36,246 nucleotides of DNA, from contig UQHW01000022.1 in assembly GCA_900540935.1 (NCBI GenBank), forward strand, positions 1 to 36,246. The letters run 5' to 3'. Below, in pieces: positions 22,146 to 28,925 of this stretch (position 1 is its first letter; each line of letters begins with the position of its first letter). The translations under genes and the position numbers were made by a program. The DNA is from an uncultured Collinsella sp. GTDB taxonomy: Bacteria > Actinomycetota > Coriobacteriia > Coriobacteriales > Coriobacteriaceae. The notes beneath the pieces are model-generated. The model ran no database searches and was not told the DNA's origin. It saw only the letters and a program-made list of their open reading frames with translations.

Positions 22146-23198
22146 ATGATCACTTCCGAGCTTTTCGGCACCGCGCCGTGCGGTACCCCCGTTCATCGTT
22201 ACACCCTCAACGGGCCCGAGATCTGCGTTCGCATTATGGACTATGGTGCCACCGTGTTGGGCATCGACGTGCCCGACATTCCCGGCAACGTGTGCGATGT
22301 GGTGCTGGGCTTCGATAAGCTCGAGGATTACTTTGACAACCCCGCCTGCTTTGGCGCGACCATCGGCCCCGTGGCAAACCGCACCGCGGGCGCCACGATC
22401 GCCATCGACGGCACGGACTGGCATATGCCGGCCAACGAAGGCGTCAACAACCTGCATAGCGATCTTGAGCACGGTCTGCACAAGCGCGTATGGGATGTTG
22501 AGCTCGACGAGGTGCACAATGCCGTGCGCATGACCACCTCGCTTGAGGATGGCGAGCTGGGCCTGCCCGGCAACCGCACCTTTACGGCCGTTTTTACCGT
22601 GACGCGCACCGGCGTCTTCCGTATCGAGTATGGCTGCGAGAGCGACCGCGCCACCTACGTGTCCATGACCAACCACACGTACTTTAACCTTGCCGGCCAT
22701 AACGCCGGCATGGACTGCGAGCACTTCTTTGTTGCTAACGCTGCCCACTACCTGCCCATCAACGAGCAGAACATCCCCACCGGCGAGATTGCTCCGGTCG
22801 AGGGAACACCGTTTGACTTTCGCGAGCTGCGCCCCGTCGCTCCCGGCATGGAGGCCGACGACCCGCAGATTAAGCAGGCCCGTGGCTACGATCACTGTCT
22901 GTGCATCGATGGCTATCAGTACGGCCGCAATCTGCGCCGCGCGATGCACGTCGAGGAGATGTGGACCGGCCGCGAGCTGGACTACTACACCACTGCCCCG
23001 GGCGTGCAGCTCTACACCGGCAACTGGCTGGGCGACGAGCACGCCAAGGACGATGCTAACTATGGCTGGGGCGCCGGCTTTGCTCTCGAGGCCGAGATGT
23101 ACCCCGACACGCCGCACCAGCCGTTGTTCCCGCAGGGCATTGTGGGCCCGGGTCACCCCTACAGCAATGTGATCGAGTACCACTTTATGAGGCACTAA
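22146..23198 (+). CDS. galM: galactose mutarotase (aldose 1-epimerase)
   Basis: Interconverts alpha and beta anomers of galactose or glucose in the cytoplasm. The sequence shows the canonical GalM pattern: GATIGPVANRTAGA, NNLHSD (first catalytic-site His), SMTNHTYFNLAG (second His region), ARGYDHC, and the C-terminal LEAEMYPDTPHQP, which supplies the catalytic Glu. Length is 350 aa from the ATG at 22146, preceded by TTAGGA; the start at 22086 would add 20 unrelated residues. It is divergent from the DeoR gene. It is a canonical GalM, unlike the two LacX-type proteins, so free galactose released elsewhere may also be used. Confidence 0.9.
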   Translation: MITSELFGTAPCGTPVHRYTLNGPEICVRIMDYGATVLGIDVPDIPGNVCDVVLGFDKLEDYFDNPACFGATIGPVANRTAGATIAIDGTDWHMPANEGVNNLHSDLEHGLHKRVWDVELDEVHNAVRMTTSLEDGELGLPGNRTFTAVFTVTRTGVFRIEYGCESDRATYVSMTNHTYFNLAGHNAGMDCEHFFVANAAHYLPINEQNIPTGEIAPVEGTPFDFRELRPVAPGMEADDPQIKQARGYDHCLCIDGYQYGRNLRRAMHVEEMWTGRELDYYTTAPGVQLYTGNWLGDEHAKDDANYGWGAGFALEAEMYPDTPHQPLFPQGIVGPGHPYSNVIEYHFMRH

Positions 23199-23224
23199 GC
23201 CCACAATGCAACATATTGCACAGC

Positions 23225-23258
23225 AACGCCCGCCGGCACCACCGCCGACGGGCGTTTT
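23225..23258 (+). terminator. rho-independent terminator of galM
   Basis: Stem AACGCCCGCCGG / CCGACGGGCGTT with one G-U-compatible mismatch, followed by TTTT. Confidence 0.8.
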
Positions 23259-23265
23259 GCTACCT

Positions 23266-23445
23266 AGTCATTGGGGACGTTCTTAAATGACTAGTCATTA
23301 GCGACAGTCTTTAACGTTTGGCGAGAAAGACTGCCCCAACCTGCCGGCACTTGGGGACGTTCCTAAAAGGCCGGCACAAAAGGAACGTCCCCAAGTGCCA
23401 AGGGTGTCCCGTTTGACTAGTCATTTAAGAACGTCCCCAATGACT
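23266..23445. mobile_element. 180-bp MITE/REP-like element with perfect 32-bp inverted repeats
   Basis: Terminal arms 23266-23297 (starting AGTCATTGGGGACGTTCTTA) and 23414-23445 are perfect reverse complements. Inside are a 19-bp perfect hairpin (23346-23364 / 23381-23399, GGCACTTGGGGACGTTCCT) and a smaller one, CAGTCTTT / AAAGACTG (23305-23333). GGGGACGTTC recurs in all main arms. No transposase is encoded. It fills most of the 23199-23520 gap. Confidence 0.7.
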
Positions 23446-23520
23446 ATTGTTTTTGACAGGCAGCATCGCGCGCGTCCCTCGCAAGGGCAAAATGATTCGT
23501 TTTTCTCCGTCCCCAAGGGA

Positions 23521-24003
23521 TCAGTTGAACAGATTGCCGACGGGGTCGGGGTTGGAGCTGGGGAGGTAGCGGATCTCCAGCTCTACTCCGAGCTTTTGCA
23601 GTTCTCTGAGAGCAGCGACATCTGCGTCGTCTACGGCAACTGCGGGCGTTGCAGGACGCTTGCCCTCCCCTGCCTGCATATGGCCAATGCTGATCTTGGT
23701 AATCGGCACACCACCCTTAACCAGCGCGAGTGCATCGGCGGGTGAGGCCACCATGATCAGAATCCATTGACGCGGCGTTGCGGTATGGATGATGTCGATG
23801 GTCCTTTGCACCGAGAAAAACCGTGTCCACACGCCCTCGGGCGCCGCGACCCTCATAGGCGCCCACTTGCGCGAATCCGCCGCAATCTCGTCGTTAACGA
23901 TCAGGACGAGGTTGGAACCAACCGCCTCATTCCACAGCTCAATGTCTTGCCCGTAAATAAACCGATCATCGATGCGTGTGAGAAGAATCTTGGGTTGAGC
24001 CAT
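23521..24003 (-). CDS. orphan mannose/sorbose-family PTS IIB lacking the active-site His
   Basis: The fold and length (160 aa) match IIB of the mannose PTS family, and the protein is closely similar to the IIB at 34375. In working IIBs the N-terminal loop reads RIDDRLxHGQ, with the His phosphorylated by IIA. Here it reads RIDDRFIYGQD: codon 17 is TAC (Tyr), whereas the paralogue has His17. It therefore cannot carry the phosphoryl group by the usual route. No IIA, IIC or IID gene is adjacent. It might be a regulator or decoy partner of the PTS, or a decaying copy, but the frame is intact. The ATG at 24003 matches the paralogue start (MAQPKILLTRID against MAEPNILLTRID). Confidence 0.85.
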   Translation of the reverse strand: MAQPKILLTRIDDRFIYGQDIELWNEAVGSNLVLIVNDEIAADSRKWAPMRVAAPEGVWTRFFSVQRTIDIIHTATPRQWILIMVASPADALALVKGGVPITKISIGHMQAGEGKRPATPAVAVDDADVAALRELQKLGVELEIRYLPSSNPDPVGNLFN

Positions 24004-24210
24004 CACTGCCCCATTCTGCTTGAGACCCATACGAGCGGGACGTCGGCCACCAACTCAACAGCAGGTCAAGCGCCAAATGAACGCCGCAGACATCACGTCT
24101 CCAATATTAGTGCATTTAAAGTGAGAAAAGCCGTCAGAACACTTGCGCGGATGTGCGATGTCCCGTATCATAGACAGCCGTTGACGCCTCAGTTGCGTCA
24201 CCACATGGCC

Positions 24211-24286
24211 GCCAGCGTAGCTCAGTTGGTAGAGCACCGCTCTCGTAAAGCGGGGGTCACCGGTTCGAGCCCGGTCGCTGGCTCCA
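24211..24286 (+). tRNA. tRNA-Thr (anticodon CGT)
   Basis: Full cloverleaf: acceptor GCCAGCG / CGCTGGC, D-arm GCTC..GAGC, anticodon stem CCGCT / AGCGG around loop CTCGTAA (anticodon CGT, reads ACG), T-arm ACCGG-TTCGAGC-CCGGT. The CCA end is encoded. It is 76 bases. Confidence 0.95.
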
Positions 24287-24297
24287 TTGCACAAGAT

Positions 24298-24320
24298 AGC
24301 CGCCTTCGGGCGGCTTTTTT
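24298..24320 (+). terminator. rho-independent terminator of the tRNA gene
   Basis: AGCCGCC-TTCG-GGCGGCT followed by a T run, 11 bases after the tRNA. Confidence 0.92.
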
Positions 24321-24383
24321 GTTGCCGATTTGAGTGCGTGTGCGCCAACCCAAGCATCGCCACGTCGATCGCTTCCTGCTCAT

Positions 24384-24749
24384 TTATTTGCGAAGAACAT
24401 CGGCTAGCCGCAGGATTGAAATCATCGACCGATAAGTGAGTTCCACTTTTTCGCCCGCAAGCAGTCGTTTCGAGTCAATCTCATCTAGCCCCACAAGCCG
24501 AGAAAACAGCGGGCCGCTCATCGTGCCATCGTCAATTGATTCCCTTATGGTCTTCAAAACGTCCGTATCATGAAGCGATGCCGAGCTGTAGGGGGCAACA
24601 CGAGCAGAACTCTCAATTAACGACGAGACAAAAGGATGGAGATGCTTTGGACATAGTCCATCAAACACCACATCCCCATTGTCATCCGAGCCGACCAGGC
24701 GCCAAGTATAATGATCGACCCAGTCATCTCCGTCATATATGGCGTCCAT
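24384..24749 (-). CDS. hypothetical cytoplasmic protein
   Basis: Family not recognised. From the ATG at 24749 it is 121 aa, acidic in the first half (MDAIYDGDDWVDHYTWRLVG; DDNGDVVFDGLCPKHLHPFV). The C-terminal part, DEIDSKRLLAGEKVELTYRS followed by MISILRLADVLRK, looks like a short helical module. A longer frame starts at 24839, but it would overlap the preceding gene by 76 bases, and its first 30 residues (Cys/Pro-rich) look like non-coding shadow. With the chosen start it begins 14 bases after the upstream stop, so the two are probably co-transcribed. There are no membrane segments or signal peptide. Confidence 0.55.
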   Translation of the reverse strand: MDAIYDGDDWVDHYTWRLVGSDDNGDVVFDGLCPKHLHPFVSSLIESSARVAPYSSASLHDTDVLKTIRESIDDGTMSGPLFSRLVGLDEIDSKRLLAGEKVELTYRSMISILRLADVLRK

Positions 24750-24763
24750 GAGCAACTTCCCGT

Positions 24764-25273
24764 CTAGAGAGAGAAACCTATTTGGACATCGGGGCGCAAG
24801 ACCGCAAGCCATATCGGGCCCGCAGCAGCTCCAACCCAACGCACCACATAGGTTCCCTTTCGTACATGTGTATCAATCTGCCCCGAAATGCCGGTGAATG
24901 CAATTCCAGACCCGTTCGTCGGATAGCAATCGACGTTTTTTTGTTTTCCGCTCACAACCTTGTATAGATATATCGTTCCAGCAAAAGAGAAGGGATCGTT
25001 CGCAATTTTGTCCGGAAGAACTTGCCACCTCAAAATCCCGCTACCAATATGGTCAAGCTTGACCGTTCCGCCGTCCCCCTCAAAAGTGGCAAGGGGATTT
25101 ACCCCAGACTGAGAGTCGGCATCGCCCTCCTTGGCAGTTATCAGCAGGCTGCCCGTATAAGACTGCTGAGGCTCACCTTCAGGACAGGCAGCCTCGGCCC
25201 AAGAAGGGCCACCCAGGCAGAACAGTCCGAGCAGCATCATTACCAACAAAAGAAAACCCTTAGTTCTTTTCAT
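24764..25273 (-). CDS. small secreted protein of unknown function
   Basis: 169 aa with a clear Sec signal peptide: basic MKRTKG, hydrophobic FLLLVMMLLGLFCLGG, then a cleavage-like PSWAEA around residues 23-28. Alternative lipoprotein processing is unlikely, since the Cys at LFCLGG lies inside the hydrophobic core. The mature part (about 140 aa) looks mostly beta, with FEGDGGTVKLDHIGSGILRW and FAGTIYLYKV, and has two Cys (ACPEG near its start and VDCYP) that may pair outside the cell. I recognise no domain; a small beta-sandwich is a guess. It precedes the hypothetical gene at 24384. AT-richer than its neighbours. Confidence 0.7.
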   Translation of the reverse strand: MKRTKGFLLLVMMLLGLFCLGGPSWAEAACPEGEPQQSYTGSLLITAKEGDADSQSGVNPLATFEGDGGTVKLDHIGSGILRWQVLPDKIANDPFSFAGTIYLYKVVSGKQKNVDCYPTNGSGIAFTGISGQIDTHVRKGTYVVRWVGAAAGPIWLAVLRPDVQIGFSL

Positions 25274-25456
25274 CTATATCCCCAACGTCTCTCGACATTT
25301 GTATATCGTGACTACTTTAGATCTATATGGCCAATTCGAGCCCTCACCAGGGCAATTGTTGCAGCTGGGTTTCTTTTCATTAAAATTTCACTTTGGTAAA
25401 TCCCCGCCCCTAAGCATTAAACCCGAAGTCCACCGAGTTGACGAAAAAACAGAAAG

Positions 25457-25499
25457 CCCCGCCAACCGTAATTCCCCTAGGGAAACACGGTTGGCGGGG
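25457..25499 (-). terminator. rho-independent terminator of the YhcH gene
   Basis: 13-bp stem CCCCGCCAACCGT / ACGGTTGGCGGGG. On the minus strand CTTTCTGTTTTTT follows. Confidence 0.88.
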
Positions 25500-25504
25500 T
25501 ACTA

Positions 25505-25530
25505 GCATGATTTCCCTGGGGGAATCATGC
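25505..25530. other. second hairpin before the YhcH terminator
   Basis: GCATGATT / AATCATGC with inner CCC/GGG pairs, six bases from the terminator. Its inner sequence TTCCCTGGGGGAA resembles the terminator loop (TTCCCCTAGGGAA), so the two hairpins could exchange partners. Confidence 0.5.
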
Positions 25531-25561
25531 CATCAGACGAACAGCTCAGCCGAGCAGCTCG

Positions 25562-26035
25562 CTACTCCTCCCAGTAAGCATCTGCAAGCAGCTTAAAGCA
25601 AATCTTCTTGACCGGCTGTGCGCCATCGCCCGGGAACTCGAGCGTGGGCATGTGAGGCTCGCCGGCAACAAACAGCGCGAACTTGTCGTCGGCAAGATCG
25701 CCGGCGATCGAAGCATCGGAATCGACCAGATCGTAGTCGTCCTTCTCGTCAAACTCCTGAACCAACGTCAGGCTGCCCGTGGCAACCTTAAAGGCCTCGC
25801 GACCCTCGACATCGATCTGCAGGTCGTGATAGCGCTGATGCGTCTCATAGTGAGCCTCGGCCTCGGGACGCGTCGTGGGAGCCATGACGTTCGCATAGAC
25901 CTTGTCGCCCAGAATCGGATGGCTGCCGACCTCGAGCTCCGCCGGGTCGTTCTCCTCGAGCCAGTCGATCAACACGTCGAGGCCCTTGAGCATTCCGCGA
26001 TACTCCTCGATATCGCCCAATGCACCGTAAATCAT
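25562..26035 (-). CDS. YhcH/YjgK/YiaL-family protein (sugar anomerase-like)
   Basis: Small cupin-like protein of the family that includes EbgC and the sialic-acid anomerase NanQ; members act on or bind sugars in amino-sugar and galactoside operons. Length is 157 aa (family about 150). Family features are MIYGALGDIEEYRGM at the start, the ETHQRYHDLQIDVEGRE segment in the middle (His and Glu metal ligands) and FALFVAGEPHMPTLEFPG, KKICFKLLAD near the end. A strong GAGGGGAT SD precedes the ATG. It lies downstream of lacX2-lacC2 and the nagA remnant, on the same strand, and may form one transcript with them. The substrate, perhaps an amino-sugar phosphate, is not determined by sequence. Confidence 0.85.
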   Translation of the reverse strand: MIYGALGDIEEYRGMLKGLDVLIDWLEENDPAELEVGSHPILGDKVYANVMAPTTRPEAEAHYETHQRYHDLQIDVEGREAFKVATGSLTLVQEFDEKDDYDLVDSDASIAGDLADDKFALFVAGEPHMPTLEFPGDGAQPVKKICFKLLADAYWEE

Positions 26036-26067
26036 CTAAATCCCCTCTCGGATCGCTTCTTTGGCGG

Positions 26068-26202
26068 CTACTCGGCAAACGCGTTACCGACGCTGTTGCC
26101 ACCCACATACGCCTCGACCAGGGTAAGGTCGGGATTGAACACGACAAACTCGGCGTCGCGCCCCGGCATAATGCTACCGCACTTGTCGTCGACATGAGCT
26201 AG
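26068..26202 (-). pseudogene. C-terminal remnant of a nagA gene
   Basis: Minus-strand frame ending in TAG at 26068 reads AHVDDKCGSIMPGRDAEFVV, then FNPDLTLVEAYVGGNSVGNA and FAE. The C-terminus of the intact NagA (28926-30095) reads AHIEDKCGSIMPGRDADFVV and so on, with about 35 of 43 residues identical. No start codon or the other 90 percent of the enzyme is present. The fragment lies between lacC 2 and the YhcH gene. The reading frame is undamaged and many differences are synonymous, so the parent gene was a diverged copy before it was lost. Confidence 0.8.
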
Positions 26203-26232
26203 CAAGCGATGCCGGGGCCGTCACCCAAGCTC

Positions 26233-27168
26233 TTACAGCTCGGTCACGACAACGCCGTCGTAGACCTCGTCCCAACGGTCCATGACCAGATGGCCGGTCA
26301 TGGGATCCATGGCATTGAGCTTGCCGCAGGTGTTGGCGGTACGCAGTACCGTCTCGTCGTCTGCGCCAGCAGCGATGGCATGCGCGAAGCCTGCGATAGT
26401 GGAGTCGCCAGAGCCCGTAGCGTTAACGGCGGGGATATCGGGAGTCTTGGCGCGGAACGCACGGCCATTGTGGAAGCCCACGGAACCGGCGGCACCCATG
26501 GACACGACGACCCAGGGGATATCGGAGAAGCGGGCGTCAGAGGCAAGTGCGGCGCGGAGCTCGTCCACATCGTCGGTGGTAAAGCTCGTGCCCAGAAGGC
26601 CGTTAATCTCGGTCAGATTAGGCTTGACCAGCTCGGGCTTAATTTCGGACTTAAGGGCGGCCTCGAGCGAAGCACCCGAGGTATCGAGCAGCACCTTGGC
26701 GCCGGCGTTCTCGGCAATGCCCGTGATCTTGGCATAGTAGTCCGCCTCGACGCCGCGGGGCAGCGAACCCGAGATGGTGACGACATCGGCCTTGCCTGCA
26801 AGCTCGGCGAACTTTGCAGTAAAGGCATCGAGCTCCTCGGGGGCAATTGTCGGGCCACTCTCGAGCAGCTCAGTCTGGTTGCCGGCGTGGAGGATGTTGA
26901 GGCAAATGCGAGTCTCGCCCTTGATGGGCACAAAGTCGTTTTTAATACCGTTGGCGTCCATGAGCTCAGCCATGTAGGCGCCCATGTGGCCGCCGAGCAG
27001 ACCTGTTGCCACAACGTCGTCGCCCAGCTGACCCAGCACACGGGCCACGTTGAGGCCCTTGCCGCCAGCGGTCTTTTCGGGCGTCACACGGTTGACGTCG
27101 TCGATAACGAGCTCATCGAGCTGATAGCGCGTATCGACAGACGGGTTCATCGTAACGGTGAGGATCAT
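26233..27168 (-). CDS. lacC: tagatose-6-phosphate kinase (PfkB family), copy 2
   Basis: Second LacC-type kinase, 311 aa, very similar to copy 1 over its whole length. It opens MILTVTMNPSVDTRYQ, keeps GGKGLNVARVLGQLGDDVVA and the catalytic NATGSGDSTIAGF. Differences from copy 1 are scattered and conservative, for instance SGSLPRGVEADYYAKI against SGSLPRGVDAGYYAEL. An AAGGAG SD precedes the ATG. It is 60 bases downstream of lacX 2. Its place near agaS and nagA suggests that it serves the tagatose-6-phosphate made from N-acetylgalactosamine, while copy 1 serves the lactose route. Confidence 0.9.
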   Translation of the reverse strand: MILTVTMNPSVDTRYQLDELVIDDVNRVTPEKTAGGKGLNVARVLGQLGDDVVATGLLGGHMGAYMAELMDANGIKNDFVPIKGETRICLNILHAGNQTELLESGPTIAPEELDAFTAKFAELAGKADVVTISGSLPRGVEADYYAKITGIAENAGAKVLLDTSGASLEAALKSEIKPELVKPNLTEINGLLGTSFTTDDVDELRAALASDARFSDIPWVVVSMGAAGSVGFHNGRAFRAKTPDIPAVNATGSGDSTIAGFAHAIAAGADDETVLRTANTCGKLNAMDPMTGHLVMDRWDEVYDGVVVTEL

Positions 27169-27227
27169 TTTTAGCTCCTTATCTCGCAGGCTCCTTGTGC
27201 CTCGCGATACGAGTCGACAAAACGGAA

Positions 27228-28109
27228 TTACAGAATCTCAATCGTGAACGAGCGAACGACGGTCTCCTTGGGCTTTGCGACAAGGCAGCCGCGCTTATGC
27301 TCAAGCACGTCGTCCTCATCGGAGCAGGTCGAAAGGCCGCCCCAGGGCTCAACCGCCACAAAATCGCCCTCGGGCTTGCTCCACACAATGAGATATGGGA
27401 AGCCCTCAAAGCTCAGGCGGACGCCCTTGTCCTCGCCCTTTTTGGAAAGCGTGACCTGACAGCTCTCGAGCACGTCAAAGATGGTCTCCGCAAAATCGAA
27501 GAGCTCATGTGACAGAGGCAGCGTCTTTCCCACCATGGGGTTCTTGGAGCGATTGGTCACGTCAATCAAGCCAGTCGAGGGAACGGCGGTGCAGAGCTCC
27601 GCAGCCTCGTCTTTCTCAAAGCGCAACTCGTAGTCCGTATAGGCCTCGCCCTCATCGAGCGGACACCTAAAGCCGGGATGACCGCCGATAAAGAACGGCA
27701 TGTCCTCGGTTCCCTCGTTGGTCACCTCATAGGAGACGCGAACGGCATCCCCCTCAAGCGTATAACGAGCGACAAGCTTAAACGGATACGGATAATCGCT
27801 CAGCAGCGCGGCGTTATCCTCCGAAGCCAGGCACATCGCCAGCTCGTTCTCGCTCTGGCTCAGCAGCTTCCACTCCTGTTTGCGCGCAAACCCATGGCGA
27901 GCGAGCTTTACATGATGCCCGGCAAACGTCATGGCGTTGTTATCGCGCAAGCCTCCGCAAATCGGGAAGCAAATCGGTGCCTGGCCGGACCACACGGCGG
28001 GATCGCCCTGCCACAGATACTCGCAACCTCCGGCCTTGATCGAGGTAAACGAACCACCAGCCGTGGACACCTTAATAGAAATCGAATCGTTGGAGAGAGC
28101 GTATTCCAT
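27228..28109 (-). CDS. lacX: aldose 1-epimerase family protein (LacX-like), copy 2
   Basis: Paralogue of 1090-1971, 293 aa, with the same marks: YLWQGDPAVWSGQAPICFPI, IGGHPGFRCPLDEGEAYTDY and VAVEPWGGLSTCSDEDDVLE. It probably acts on a hexose or hexose phosphate anomer. The ATG at 28109 has AAAGGATG upstream and lines up with the start chosen for copy 1; the longer frame from 28145 adds 12 unrelated residues. It is the first gene of lacX2-lacC2, in the same order as in the lac operon, so the pair was duplicated together. Confidence 0.85.
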   Translation of the reverse strand: MEYALSNDSISIKVSTAGGSFTSIKAGGCEYLWQGDPAVWSGQAPICFPICGGLRDNNAMTFAGHHVKLARHGFARKQEWKLLSQSENELAMCLASEDNAALLSDYPYPFKLVARYTLEGDAVRVSYEVTNEGTEDMPFFIGGHPGFRCPLDEGEAYTDYELRFEKDEAAELCTAVPSTGLIDVTNRSKNPMVGKTLPLSHELFDFAETIFDVLESCQVTLSKKGEDKGVRLSFEGFPYLIVWSKPEGDFVAVEPWGGLSTCSDEDDVLEHKRGCLVAKPKETVVRSFTIEIL

Positions 28110-28265
28110 TGCCCATCCTTTCGAACAACTGCTTTTTGCTCGCAAGTACCCGTCTCGGCCCTAACCAAAGGACAAACCCGCACGTTCATCGATGCGTCCG
28201 GTATCCCAGCCATGTAACGGGGTACCATACAGACATTGATGCAATTACAGCTGAAAGGCCTTCTT

Positions 28266-28850
28266 ATGCGAACCATCATCCTCTACGCCTCGCGCCATCA
28301 CGGCAATACGAAAAAGCTCGTGGACGCCATCGTCGAGGCACACCCCGAGATCGATACCCTCGACGTCAAGGCACTCGGTAAAAACGAGTATCCCAACCTG
28401 CACGAATATCATCTGATCGGTGTCGCCACGGGCATCTATTACTCCGAGATCGACAAGGACATGGCACGAGTGCTCACGAACGTGCTGCAGCCGCAGGACA
28501 AGGTGTTTGGCCTTATGACCTACGGTGGCAAAAACAAGTGGTACGGCAAGGATATCGATGGCATCTGCCGCATGAGGCAGGCCATCTTTATGGGTGTCTA
28601 CGGCTGCCCCGGCTTTGATACGTGGGGGCCGTTCAAACTCGCCGGCGGTGTCCAAAAGGGACACCCGACCGCTGAGGAAATTAAGGGCGCCGTCGACTTC
28701 TTCGACAAGATCGAAGACGAATATGGCGATATCATCGTCGAAGAGTACGCCAAGCGCGAGAAGCGTCTAGCATACGAGAAGGAGCATCCTGCAGGAGGCC
28801 TGGTGGCCGGCGTCAAGCGCACGGCAAAGAAAATCGCTAACAAGCTGTAA
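28266..28850 (+). CDS. flavodoxin-like protein
   Basis: Flavodoxin-fold protein, 194 aa from the ATG at 28266. The FMN-phosphate loop is IILYASRHHGNTKKLVDAIV (pattern T/S-x-x-x-x-T-x-x), with further family loops ATGIYYSEIDKD (near residue 60) and MTYGGKNKWYGKDID (near residue 90). The C-terminal 40 residues are basic and helical (KREKRLAYEKEHPAGGLVAG), beyond the usual flavodoxin end. It may carry electrons, but the partner is not visible. It runs opposite to its neighbours and shares a bidirectional terminator with nagA; a link to sugar use is not evident. Confidence 0.82.
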   Translation: MRTIILYASRHHGNTKKLVDAIVEAHPEIDTLDVKALGKNEYPNLHEYHLIGVATGIYYSEIDKDMARVLTNVLQPQDKVFGLMTYGGKNKWYGKDIDGICRMRQAIFMGVYGCPGFDTWGPFKLAGGVQKGHPTAEEIKGAVDFFDKIEDEYGDIIVEEYAKREKRLAYEKEHPAGGLVAGVKRTAKKIANKL

Positions 28851-28881
28851 CTGTGAAGGTGCTTTTGAGCGTTCAACCCAT

Positions 28882-28918
28882 ACGGCGGGTCCGAGCAGAT
28901 TCGGGCCCGCCGTCTTTT
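28882..28918. terminator. bidirectional terminator between flavodoxin gene and nagA
   Basis: Stem ACGGCGGGTCCGA / TCGGGCCCGCCGT (one G-U), followed by CTTTTTC on the plus strand. Confidence 0.85.
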
Positions 28919-28925
28919 TCTATCG

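Noticed and set aside
24211..25273. Integrated prophage or island at the tRNA-Thr gene
   Set aside because: No integrase and no repeated tRNA 3' end were seen in the neighbourhood.
26209..27174. Plus-strand open frame of 321 codons opposite lacC 2
   Set aside because: Antisense shadow; the equivalent frame also appears opposite lacC 1, as expected from codon bias.
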